64,000 nt of DNA from CALRWV02 sp943371965 (GTDB taxonomy: Bacteria > Bacteroidota > JABWAT01), in the NCBI GenBank assembly GCA_943371965.1, contig CALRWV020000001.1:186001-250000 (forward strand), given 5' to 3'. The position numbers were made by a program, and so were the translations under genes. This document shows, piece by piece, positions 43,043-51,304 of the stretch. Position 1 is the first letter of the stretch. Each line of letters opens with the position of its first letter. The notes below the pieces were generated by a model that did no database searches, was not told the DNA's origin, and worked only from the letters and a program-made list of their open reading frames with translations.

Positions 43043-44146
43043 ATGAGCCCCATTCAAATGGTTGACCTTAAAGGTCAGTACGAAAGAATAAAAACTGAAA
43101 TTGATTCTGCCATCCAAAATGTTTTGGATACAACTGCTTTTATCGGCGGTCCAGATTGCAGTGAATTTGAAAAAGAAATTGCAGAATATGTGGGAACAAA
43201 ACATGCGATCGGATGTGCAAATGGTACTGATGCGTTGCAGATTGCCATGATGGCTTTGGGTGTTTCACCGGGTGATGAAATTATTACCACAGCATTTTCA
43301 TTTGTAGCCACAACGGAAACAATTGCTGTCATTGGTGCAAAACCGGTTTATGTGGATATCAATCCGAGAACATTCAATATCGATGTTTCAAAAATTGAAG
43401 CTGCTATAACTTCAAAAACAAAAGCCATGATACCGGTTCATCTTTATGGCCAACCTGCAGACATGGATGAAATTTTGGCAATTGCAAAAAAACATAACAT
43501 TCCTGTGATTGAAGATAATGCACAATCGATTGGCGCATTGTACAAAGGAAAACGTGTTGGTTATTTTGGTTTGATTTCAACCACATCATTTTATCCTGCA
43601 AAAAATTTGGGTTGTTTTGGTGATGGCGGTATGATTTTTACCAATGATGATCAGTTGGCAGTTCAGTTGAAAATGGTCGCCAATCACGGCTCAAAAATCC
43701 GTTATTTTCATGAAGTGTTGGGTCTGAATTCGCGCCTCGATACCATTCAGGCAGCAGTTTTGAGAATCAAACTGAAACATCTTGAGAGTTATGCTTCAAC
43801 ACGCCAGCAGGTAGCAGCTTGGTACAACAAATATCTTGACAGCAAAAAAGTAGTTACACCATATGTTGCTCCAGATAGAAATCATGTTTATCATCAATAT
43901 TCCGTTTTGGTTGAAAACCGTGATGAACTTCAGAATCATTTGAAAAAAATGAATATTCCTTCTGCTGTTCATTATCCAAAAGCATTGCATCTGCAACCTG
44001 CCTTTATGAATTACGGATTCAAAGAAGGCGATTTTCCTCAGGCAGAGTACGCTGCAAGTCACATTCTGTGTCTTCCGATTCATACAGAATTAACGGAAGA
44101 TCAGGTTAAGTTTGTTTCAGAAAATATCAATTCATTTTATAAATAA
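43043..44146 (+). CDS. wbpE: DegT/DnrJ/EryC1 sugar aminotransferase (WbpE-like)
   Basis: PLP-dependent sugar aminotransferase of 367 residues. Visible: IQMVDLKGQYERIKTEI, CANGTDALQIAMMALGV, FSFVATTETIAVIGAKPVYV, VIEDNAQSIGA, the PLP Lys in TSFYPAKNLGCFGDGG and NSRLDTIQAAVL. The sequence pattern is close to WbpE, which aminates UDP-3-keto-GlcNAc-uronic acid at C3. Together with the wbpA-like gene this suggests a UDP-2,3-diamino-uronic acid. WbpB- and WbpD-type enzymes are not in the window. The start ATG follows the heptad repeat gap. Confidence 0.85.
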   Translation: MSPIQMVDLKGQYERIKTEIDSAIQNVLDTTAFIGGPDCSEFEKEIAEYVGTKHAIGCANGTDALQIAMMALGVSPGDEIITTAFSFVATTETIAVIGAKPVYVDINPRTFNIDVSKIEAAITSKTKAMIPVHLYGQPADMDEILAIAKKHNIPVIEDNAQSIGALYKGKRVGYFGLISTTSFYPAKNLGCFGDGGMIFTNDDQLAVQLKMVANHGSKIRYFHEVLGLNSRLDTIQAAVLRIKLKHLESYASTRQQVAAWYNKYLDSKKVVTPYVAPDRNHVYHQYSVLVENRDELQNHLKKMNIPSAVHYPKALHLQPAFMNYGFKEGDFPQAEYAASHILCLPIHTELTEDQVKFVSENINSFYK

Positions 44147-44296
44147 GATTCTCAGTCAAATTCAGGATTGCGAAAAGTAAAAGCAGTTATCCGAAATTGA
44201 TGATAGAAAACAACTCATCCATTTCTTCGGGAATGGCACTCACATGACTTAATTTGTTAGCTTTTACAGACCTATTTATTTTAGGAATATTTAATC

Positions 44297-45031
44297 ATGC
44301 CAGAATCTCAAAAAATAAATAATGCTTTGTTGGTTATTCCAACTTACAATGAAAGTGAAAATATTGATCGGCTGTTAAGTAAAATCAGGGCGCAACCACA
44401 GAAGCTTGACCTGCTTTTCATTGATGATGGATCGCCGGATGGAACTGCTGATATTATTCGAAGTTACATCAAGGATGATCCGAGCATCCATCTTCAGACC
44501 CGCCCGGGAAAAATGGGGCTGGGTTCTGCTTATGTGTTGGGTTTTAAATATGCGCTGGATTTGGGTTATGATTTTGTTATGGAAATGGATGCTGATTTAA
44601 GTCATGATCCGGAATCAATTCCAAGATTTTTTCAGGCAATTGAGGATTCACATCTGGTTTTGGGCTCCAGATATATTTCAGGTGTTAATGTTGTAAACTG
44701 GCCTTTAAAAAGATTGATTTTGAGTTACGGAGCCAATATTTACGCTTCCATTATTTTGGGATTTAAACTCAAAGATTCAACAGGCGGTTTTAAGCTGTTC
44801 AGGTCAGAAGTTCTTAGAGCAATCAATCTTGATAAAATAAAATCAAACGGATACAGTTTTCAGATTGAAACCACCTACCGTGCATTTTGCAAAGGGTTCA
44901 AAATAAAGGAAATCAGTATTGTGTTTACTGATAGAACTGCCGGTGCCAGCAAGATGTCGAAAAATATTGTTTATGAGGCAATTTTCATGGTTTGGAAACT
45001 GAAATTCAGGCATTTGCTGGGTCGAATTTAA
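44297..45031 (+). CDS. Polyprenol monophosphomannose synthase-like GT2
   Basis: Glycosyltransferase family 2 of the dolichyl-phosphate mannose synthase group, 244 residues. It has VIPTYNESENIDRLL, LFIDDGSPDGTADII, the metal-binding MEMDADLSHDPESI and the acceptor region DSTGGFKLFRSEVL with SNGYSFQIETTYRA. It transfers a sugar from GDP- or UDP-sugar to a polyprenyl phosphate, giving a lipid-linked donor for periplasmic glycosylation. The C-terminal GtrA-like membrane part of two-domain DPMS is absent. The next gene begins one base after the stop. Confidence 0.85.
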   Translation: MPESQKINNALLVIPTYNESENIDRLLSKIRAQPQKLDLLFIDDGSPDGTADIIRSYIKDDPSIHLQTRPGKMGLGSAYVLGFKYALDLGYDFVMEMDADLSHDPESIPRFFQAIEDSHLVLGSRYISGVNVVNWPLKRLILSYGANIYASIILGFKLKDSTGGFKLFRSEVLRAINLDKIKSNGYSFQIETTYRAFCKGFKIKEISIVFTDRTAGASKMSKNIVYEAIFMVWKLKFRHLLGRI

Positions 45032-45032
45032 C

Positions 45033-46886
45033 GTGACTGAAATCAGCGTTGTCATTGTATCATTTAATGTTAAAAATTATCTTCTAAACTGTTTACGTTC
45101 AGTTCTGAAGGCTTCGGCTCATTTTTCAGTTGAAATTATAGTTGTTGATAACGACTCTTCTGACGGAAGCACAGAAGCTGTCAAAAAAGAATTCCCCGAA
45201 ATCGTTACAATTCAAAATTCCCAAAATCTCGGATTTGGAACTGCCTGCAACCAGGGTCTTTCAATCGCAAAAGGAAATTTTCTTCTCATATTAAACCCGG
45301 ATACCATTGTTGAAGAATCAACATTTGAGAAATTGATCCCAGCTATGAAAAGTGATGAAGAAATTGGGATGATGGGCTGCAAAATATTGAATGAAGATGG
45401 TTCGCTGCAACTTGCTTGTCGGCGTTCCTTCCCAACTCCGTGGAGTGCATTCTCACGCCTAACAGGTTTCTCACGACTTTTTCCGAAATCGCCACTTTTT
45501 GCATCCTATAATTTAACCTACATGGATGAGAACAAATCTTATCAACTCGATGCCATTTCAGGTTCTTTTATGCTGTTATCAAGAAAAGCTTACGAGTCTA
45601 CCGGTGGTTTTGACGAACAGTTTTTTATGTATGCCGAAGATCTTGATCTGTGTTTCAGGGTAAAGGAATCAGGTTTGAAAGTAGTGTATAATCCTGAGGC
45701 ATCAATTATTCATTTTAAAGGAAAATCCTTTTCAAAATCGGTTGATACAAAATTTCATTTTTATCAGGCTATGAAAATTTTTGTAAAAAAACACAGTTCA
45801 CTCAATACGGGAATGATTTTCTTTTTGAATCTTGCAATCACATTACGTTACCTGATTCATATTCTAAAAAATTATTCAGCTTCCTTTTTCTCGGCATCCT
45901 TCGATTTCCTGTCTCTTTTTGTTGCCTTTGAGTTGGTAGGATATCTCCGTTTCGGAAAATTCTTTCCTTATCCCGAATTTGTTTATCCACAGATTTATAT
46001 AGTATTGGCAGTTCTGCAACTTGCAGTGTATGGCTGGGTTGGAGTTTACAGTTCCCGTTTTGGAATTAAACGGAAAGTGCTTTTGGGCTCCATAATTGTA
46101 TGGTCTTTTATCAGTCTGATCGCTTACTTTACCCGTGATTTTGCTTATTCAAGAATAGTGGTTTTTGGAAGTTTTTTTGCAGTCCCGCTGTTTCAGGTTT
46201 TGTGGCGGTTGTTGGCAGATTTATTTGGGAAGGAAAAATCGTCAAGAACAGGTTTGATAATTTCCAATTACAAAGAATTCGGACAATCTGAACTGCTTAA
46301 ACTGAAATATAAAATTATTAGCGGAATTGAGTTCAATTCACAAATAGGAATTGAAAACCTGAATATGCTGGATTCCAAATCTCATTCAATTTCTGATGTT
46401 TTGATCGATGCCGACCGGATTGATTTTAAAACCCAACTTTTAATTATTCAAAGATTAAAGGATACCTCAATTAAATGCCATCTGATTTCGGAAAAAAGTT
46501 TAAGGGAAGTTATTCTGAATGATGCATTGAATCAGGAAGAAAGAACTGGATTTTTATTCAAATTGATCAAAAAATCAACAGATTGTCTTCTGTTTTTGGA
46601 GTTTTCCGGAAGATTGGATTCGAATTCAAGTGTTGAAAAAGAGCATAATCTTCACTATCATTCCGCACACATTTTCAGGTTAAGTCAGTATTTTGTTGGG
46701 GTTAATTCCAAAAAAAATATAAGAAATGAAGAATTTCCTGCTCAGATTGGACTGCAAAGCAGATTTCCTTCCTTTAATTCAAGTGAAGATTTCATTCTGC
46801 TCAATCTGGTTTACAACAGGTATCATTCATGGCAGTTTGACAGACGGCTGATTCAAGATTGTCTGTCGGAAAAAATAAAAGGTTAA
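45033..46886 (+). CDS. GT2 glycosyltransferase fused to a WcaJ-like membrane/Rossmann half
   Basis: 617 residues. The first ~260 are a GT2 rhamnosyl-type transferase: ISVVIVSFNVKNYLLNCL, IIVVDNDSSDGSTEAV, LILNPDTIVEE, MYAEDLDLCFRVKESG. Four membrane helices follow (about 285-308, 320-343, 349-370, 375-398), then a Rossmann-like part (RTGLIISNYKEFG; SDVLIDADRIDFKTQLLIIQ). This second half lines up with the membrane and CoA_binding_3 half of the WcaJ-type protein at 41332, but it has no catalytic sugar-phosphate transferase domain. Start GTG at 45033. accA follows after 3 bases. Confidence 0.82.
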   Translation: MTEISVVIVSFNVKNYLLNCLRSVLKASAHFSVEIIVVDNDSSDGSTEAVKKEFPEIVTIQNSQNLGFGTACNQGLSIAKGNFLLILNPDTIVEESTFEKLIPAMKSDEEIGMMGCKILNEDGSLQLACRRSFPTPWSAFSRLTGFSRLFPKSPLFASYNLTYMDENKSYQLDAISGSFMLLSRKAYESTGGFDEQFFMYAEDLDLCFRVKESGLKVVYNPEASIIHFKGKSFSKSVDTKFHFYQAMKIFVKKHSSLNTGMIFFLNLAITLRYLIHILKNYSASFFSASFDFLSLFVAFELVGYLRFGKFFPYPEFVYPQIYIVLAVLQLAVYGWVGVYSSRFGIKRKVLLGSIIVWSFISLIAYFTRDFAYSRIVVFGSFFAVPLFQVLWRLLADLFGKEKSSRTGLIISNYKEFGQSELLKLKYKIISGIEFNSQIGIENLNMLDSKSHSISDVLIDADRIDFKTQLLIIQRLKDTSIKCHLISEKSLREVILNDALNQEERTGFLFKLIKKSTDCLLFLEFSGRLDSNSSVEKEHNLHYHSAHIFRLSQYFVGVNSKKNIRNEEFPAQIGLQSRFPSFNSSEDFILLNLVYNRYHSWQFDRRLIQDCLSEKIKG

Positions 46887-46889
46887 ACT

Positions 46890-47855
46890 ATGGCTAAAGT
46901 TGTACTCGAATTTGAAAAACCAATTGTAGAGCTGCAAAAAAAGATCGAAGAAATGCATACATATTCATTGGGTGGCAATGTTGATCTTTCAAATGAAATT
47001 GAACGCCTTGAAAAAAAGGTGGAAGAACTCAGGAAAAATATTTATACAAACCTGACGCGTTGGCAAAAAGTTCAGATGGCCCGTCATCCTGAACGGCCTT
47101 ATACACTTGACTATATTTATATGGTTTTCAATAATTTTGTTGAACTTCATGGCGACCGGCATTTTAAAGATGATAAAGCAATTGTTGGCGGTTTTGCCCA
47201 GATCAACAAACAAACGGTGATGGTTGTCGGCCATCAAAAAGGGCGTGATACAAAATCAAATCTTGTCCGGAATTTTGGAATGCCAAATCCTGAAGGTTAC
47301 CGCAAGGCTTTGAGGCTCTTCAAACTTGCTGAAAAATTCAATAAACCGGTTATAACTTTTATTGATACACCCGGTGCATTTCCCGGATTGGAGGCGGAAG
47401 AGCGGGGACAGGGTGAGGCCATTGCGAAAAACCTGTTTGAAATGGCACAGTTGAAAGTACCCATTATCTGCATAGTTATTGGTGAAGGTGCTTCTGGAGG
47501 CGCTTTAGGAATTGGTGTTGGTGATCGTTTACTTGCGCTGGAAAATACGTGGTTTTCGGTGATTTCTCCGGAATCCTGCTCTTCCATTTTGTGGCACAGC
47601 TGGAACTACAAGGAACAGGCAGCAGAAGCTTTGAAACTAACACCGCCTGATTTGCTTGAACAGGGATTAATTGACAGAATTATTGAAGAACCGCTTGGTG
47701 GAGCACATAATGATCCTGATCAGGCTGCAAAAAATATTAAAAAAGCACTGCTTGAAGAATTGAAAGTTTTGAAAAAACTAAGCCCTGAAAAACTTGTTGA
47801 TCAGCGTATTGAAAAATATTCGAAGATGGGTGTTTACGGGTATCAGGAAAATTGA
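46890..47855 (+). CDS. accA: Acetyl-CoA carboxylase carboxyltransferase subunit alpha
   Basis: Carboxyltransferase alpha subunit, which with AccD transfers the carboxyl group from biotin to acetyl-CoA to give malonyl-CoA in fatty acid synthesis. The 321-residue length is standard. Seen: FEKPIVELQKKIEEM, WQKVQMARHPERPYTLDYI, ELHGDRHFKDDKAIVGG, KGRDTKSNLVRNFGMPNPEG, FIDTPGAFPGLEAEERGQGE and SGGALGIGVGDRL. The alpha-type Zn finger is in AccD and not expected here. Only 3 bases separate it from the polysaccharide locus, so it may be co-transcribed with it. Confidence 0.97.
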   Translation: MAKVVLEFEKPIVELQKKIEEMHTYSLGGNVDLSNEIERLEKKVEELRKNIYTNLTRWQKVQMARHPERPYTLDYIYMVFNNFVELHGDRHFKDDKAIVGGFAQINKQTVMVVGHQKGRDTKSNLVRNFGMPNPEGYRKALRLFKLAEKFNKPVITFIDTPGAFPGLEAEERGQGEAIAKNLFEMAQLKVPIICIVIGEGASGGALGIGVGDRLLALENTWFSVISPESCSSILWHSWNYKEQAAEALKLTPPDLLEQGLIDRIIEEPLGGAHNDPDQAAKNIKKALLEELKVLKKLSPEKLVDQRIEKYSKMGVYGYQEN

Positions 47856-47884
47856 GGGATTTCGTCTGTTTGTTTTTCTAAATT

Positions 47885-47919
47885 TGGACAAATCCGGAAT
47901 CCGATTCCGGATTTGTCCA
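47885..47919. repeat. 35-bp palindrome, left flank of the DUF4143 ATPase
   Basis: Perfect palindrome with 17-base arms (TGGACAAATCCGGAATC and its complement) around one C. A copy with 3 differences is at 49158-49192, on the far side of the ATPase gene. The ~25 bases to the right of each copy (TAAAATCGTGCTATATATGA against CTAAATGCGTCATATCTATA) are also similar, so these are direct repeats. It could also act as terminator for accA. Confidence 0.85.
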
Positions 47920-47991
47920 TAAAATCGTGCTATATATGATAAAAGCGCATATTATTTCCCTAACAAGAAATATGGTTTTTCTCGCAGTCAT

Positions 47992-49137
47992 TTAAACGTT
48001 CCATGATTTTACTGTCACGCCGCCACTTCTTTCCTGGGTTTCCTTTCCACCATAGACCAGCAGTTTTTGAACCGGAAATGAGTGAAGCGATGAAAAATAA
48101 TTGAGACCGGAGAAAAAATCGGGTGATACCGTTTCCCCAGCCTTTAATTCCATAACAGTTAATTTACCTGCCTTGTCAATCAGAATATCCACTTCATTTC
48201 CGGTTTTGTCACGCCAGTAATAAAGATTGTCCTGCAAACCTGCATTGAGTCTTTCTTTCAGCAGTTCGCTGACGATCATATTTTCAAAAAGAAAACCTTT
48301 CAATGCGTGAGCAGCAATTTGTTTGGCATTGCTGATACCGAGAAGCGAACTGGCAACACCAGTATCATAAAAGTAAAGTTTTGGTGATTTGATAATCCTT
48401 TTGTTGAAATTGTTGTGGTAAGGTTTCAGCAGATAAATAATAAAACTGCTTTGCAAAATACTCAACCAGGCAGCAACTGTTTTCTGATCAACACCGCAAT
48501 CATTTGACAGGGAAGTCAGATTGAGAATTTGACCGGTACGTCCGGCACATAACCTGAGCAATTTTGTAAACAACGAGAGATTGCTGATATTTTTCAGTTG
48601 CCTGACATCACGTTCAACATAGGTATTGATATAACCGGAATACCAGTCTGACGGATTGATTTTTCTTTCTATCACTTCCGGGTAACCACCGTTCAGGATA
48701 TGCCATCCATAATCTGACTTTTGCTTTTTGCTGTTCCGCAATTCTTCAATAGACAAGGGAAGCAACTGCAAATAAGCCACTCTTCCTGATAAAGTCTGGG
48801 TGATATTTTCCTGAAGCAGAAAATTATTTGATCCTGTTAAAATGAATAAACCTTTTTTGTTGGTTTCATCAAGTATCTGCTGCAAATAGGAAAACAAATC
48901 GGGAACTTTCTGTATTTCATCGAGAATGGCACCATTTTTATATTGAGCAAGAAAACCGCGCGGATCCGAAGTTGCAAATTCACGGACATCAGGATTTTCG
49001 AGTGACACATACTGCTTTTTCGGGAATACAGTTCTGCAAAGTGTCGTCTTTCCGCTCTGTCTCGGGCCAACCACTGCAACACTTCGGAATGTTTTTGCCA
49101 GTTTGATGAGTTTTGATTCTGCTGTACGTTTTATCAT
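47992..49137 (-). CDS. AAA_14 / DUF4143 ATPase
   Basis: About 381 residues, of the archaeal/bacterial AAA_14-DUF4143 family. Walker A is GPRQSGKTTL, Walker B is GAILDEIQKVPD, and sensor 1 is FILTGSNNFLL. A winged-helix part (LTSLSNDCGVDQKTVAAWLS) follows. The C-terminal DUF4143 has YYWRDKTGNEVDILIDKAGK and LTVMELKAGETVS, a PD-(D/E)XK-like E-x-K pattern. The role is unknown; a nuclease or antitoxin-like activity has been suggested for relatives. Start at 49137 (MIKRTAESKL); the frame runs on into the right palindrome. It interrupts accA from the transporter gene and is probably a mobile insertion. Confidence 0.9.
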   Translation of the reverse strand: MIKRTAESKLIKLAKTFRSVAVVGPRQSGKTTLCRTVFPKKQYVSLENPDVREFATSDPRGFLAQYKNGAILDEIQKVPDLFSYLQQILDETNKKGLFILTGSNNFLLQENITQTLSGRVAYLQLLPLSIEELRNSKKQKSDYGWHILNGGYPEVIERKINPSDWYSGYINTYVERDVRQLKNISNLSLFTKLLRLCAGRTGQILNLTSLSNDCGVDQKTVAAWLSILQSSFIIYLLKPYHNNFNKRIIKSPKLYFYDTGVASSLLGISNAKQIAAHALKGFLFENMIVSELLKERLNAGLQDNLYYWRDKTGNEVDILIDKAGKLTVMELKAGETVSPDFFSGLNYFSSLHSFPVQKLLVYGGKETQERSGGVTVKSWNV

Positions 49138-49157
49138 GAAGCAAATATAATAAAAAA

Positions 49158-49192
49158 TGGACAAATACGGAATCGAATTCCGGATTTGTCCA
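49158..49192. repeat. 35-bp palindrome, right flank of the DUF4143 ATPase
   Basis: Imperfect palindrome (TGGACAAATACGGAATC, then GAATTCCGGATTTGTCCA) matching 47885-47919 at 32 of 35 positions. It lies 21 bases upstream of the ATPase start and so overlaps its likely promoter region. Confidence 0.85.
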
Positions 49193-49258
49193 CTAAATGC
49201 GTCATATCTATATTAAAAATGAATAGTAATGAATTACCTGATGTATCTGGAACTGAAT

Positions 49259-50356
49259 TTATCCAACTTTTTTCTGTTTCAACCTGAACCAGCTTTTGAT
49301 CCATTTCATAAGTCCGGATTCAGACTTTTTGCTTTCAATCTCACCGATCAGAAAGCCGTACGGTTTGAGTGAATCGATATGATCACAGATTATTTTGATC
49401 ATGGCAGTGATTGGAATTGCAAGAATAATTCCGGGGATTCCCCAAATCATTTCGCCTAAAACCAAAGCAATAATGGTAGCAAACGGATTGATCTTTACCT
49501 GACGCCCGACAATCAACGGTTCCAGCAGCCATCCCTGAATAAATTGAACAAGTCCGTACGTAATAACAATTCCCGTCAACATCGAAAAATCTGCACCTTG
49601 AACCGCAGAAACAAAAACGGTAAGTGTTGTCCCTGTTATATTACCGATGAACGGAACAATTTCCAAAAGTCCGCATAAAATTGCGAAAAACAGTGGATTT
49701 TTAACACCAACAATTGCAAACCCGATTCCATACATAATCCAGAGCAGAACAATCATTTTGGTAAGTCCGAGAAGATACTGCTGTGAGACTTCTGTTACTT
49801 TAAAAACAATCTGTTCCATTTCTTGACGTTTTGGCAGCGGTGATAACCTAACAAGAAACTGTTTGATATGGATACGGTAATACAGCAGACCGAAAATATA
49901 AACGAGCATCAGAAAGAAATTCCCTGCAATGTTGGCTACCGAACCGGCGACTTCAGGAATCATTCCGGTAAATGACGACTGTTGATCTTTGAGCAATTGG
50001 GACTGCTTCTGTGCTGAAATTCCGAGGTTGTTGAAAATGTATTCCTGAATGTGATTGCCCGTTTCAATCGCTTTCTGTTTGATCAGAGGGAAATCATTGG
50101 TCAGTTCATTAACCTGCCAAACAATAAGCGATCCAATAAAAGTAAAAGCGAGAATGAGAACGAAAAGACAAAAGGAAACTGCAACTCCCCGTGAAATTTT
50201 TTTTGATTCCATCCATTTACAGAAAGGAAGGAATAGTGTTGCCAGAACTCCACCAATAAACAATGGCATCAGAAAATCTTTTGCGTAATATAAACCGCCA
50301 ATAACAAGAACAGAAATCAGAAGAATTTTCAGGATTGAAGTGGAGGTTGATGTCAT
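49259..50356 (-). CDS. AI-2E family transporter
   Basis: 365-residue membrane protein of the AI-2E exporter family (PF01594). About eight hydrophobic segments are visible, starting with LKILLISVLVIGGLYYAKDF and LFIGGVLATLFLPF. The family core reads LCGLLEIVPFIGNITGT, IQGWLLEPLIVGRQVKINPF and IIALVLGEMIWGIPGIILAI. Known members export the AI-2 signal, Na+(Li+)/H+ or other solutes; the substrate here is unknown. It is 39 bases downstream of the YihY-family gene, same strand. Confidence 0.88.
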   Translation of the reverse strand: MTSTSTSILKILLISVLVIGGLYYAKDFLMPLFIGGVLATLFLPFCKWMESKKISRGVAVSFCLFVLILAFTFIGSLIVWQVNELTNDFPLIKQKAIETGNHIQEYIFNNLGISAQKQSQLLKDQQSSFTGMIPEVAGSVANIAGNFFLMLVYIFGLLYYRIHIKQFLVRLSPLPKRQEMEQIVFKVTEVSQQYLLGLTKMIVLLWIMYGIGFAIVGVKNPLFFAILCGLLEIVPFIGNITGTTLTVFVSAVQGADFSMLTGIVITYGLVQFIQGWLLEPLIVGRQVKINPFATIIALVLGEMIWGIPGIILAIPITAMIKIICDHIDSLKPYGFLIGEIESKKSESGLMKWIKSWFRLKQKKVG

Positions 50357-50395
50357 AATAAAATGTTATTTCAGATTTGTTCAGATAGTCCAAAT

Positions 50396-51304
50396 TCAGG
50401 TCTGGGTTACTTTTGGAGCTGGTGCAACTTTTGCAATTTCAGTCGGCAGAACTTTTCCAGTGTACATATCGGCATATGCACGGGTAAATTCGGCACCATA
50501 AAATACAATCATTGAAGAATATGAAACCCAAAGCATAATTAAAATTACTGAACCTGCCGCACCGTATCCTGTTCCAGGATTTATTTTTCCAAAATAGAGA
50601 CTCAAAGCAAATTTTCCAATTTCAAAAAGGAAAGCAGTTACAAATGATCCTATCCAAACATGCTTCCATTTTATTTTTGCATCTGGAATGAATTTGAACA
50701 TCATGGCAAATAAAACAGCGAGAATCACAAAGGATAAAATAAAATTTGCAGCCTGAAGAAAAACAACAAATGAATCGGTGAAATTTCCGGAAAGCCAATT
50801 TCCCAAAGCCGTCATGATTGCTGAAATGACAAGCGAAACGATCAATATGAATGCAACCGAAATTATCAGTCCAAAGGAAAACAAACGGACTCTAACAATA
50901 TCCCAAAGACCTGAGTTTGAATCGTCAATTTTAACTTCCCAAATTTTATTCAACGAAACCTGAAATTCAACAAAAACACCCGTTGCACCGATAATTATGG
51001 TTATAATTCCAATTATACTTGCCAGAAAAGAATTTCCTGTTCCACTTGCGCTGATCAAAATACTTTGAATCTGTTCAGCAGTATCAGCTCCCATTGTGGA
51101 AGTTATCTGTTCTGCCAATTGATGATCCAGAGCATCCTGTTCAAAAAAATATCCGGCAAGTGTCATTACAACTACAAGCATTCCCGGCAGCGAAAAAATT
51201 GCATAATATGCAATGACCGCACTTTCCCTGAACGGATCTTTTTTGATCCACCTTACCAAAGCATCTTTTGAAATGGAAAGCAGTTTTTCCAGATGATTAT
51301 TCAT
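50396..51304 (-). CDS. YihY/BrkB family inner membrane protein
   Basis: 302 residues, YihY/virulence factor BrkB family (once mis-annotated as ribonuclease BN). Six hydrophobic segments are seen; the typical start is WIKKDPFRESAVIAYYAIFS, and GATGVFVEFQVSLNKIWEV and FYGAEFTRAYADMYTGKVLP are family hallmarks. Function unresolved. It overlaps the DUF748 gene upstream by 8 bases, indicating co-translation, and the AI-2E transporter gene follows, so the three probably form one envelope operon. Confidence 0.9.
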   Translation of the reverse strand: MNNHLEKLLSISKDALVRWIKKDPFRESAVIAYYAIFSLPGMLVVVMTLAGYFFEQDALDHQLAEQITSTMGADTAEQIQSILISASGTGNSFLASIIGIITIIIGATGVFVEFQVSLNKIWEVKIDDSNSGLWDIVRVRLFSFGLIISVAFILIVSLVISAIMTALGNWLSGNFTDSFVVFLQAANFILSFVILAVLFAMMFKFIPDAKIKWKHVWIGSFVTAFLFEIGKFALSLYFGKINPGTGYGAAGSVILIMLWVSYSSMIVFYGAEFTRAYADMYTGKVLPTEIAKVAPAPKVTQT

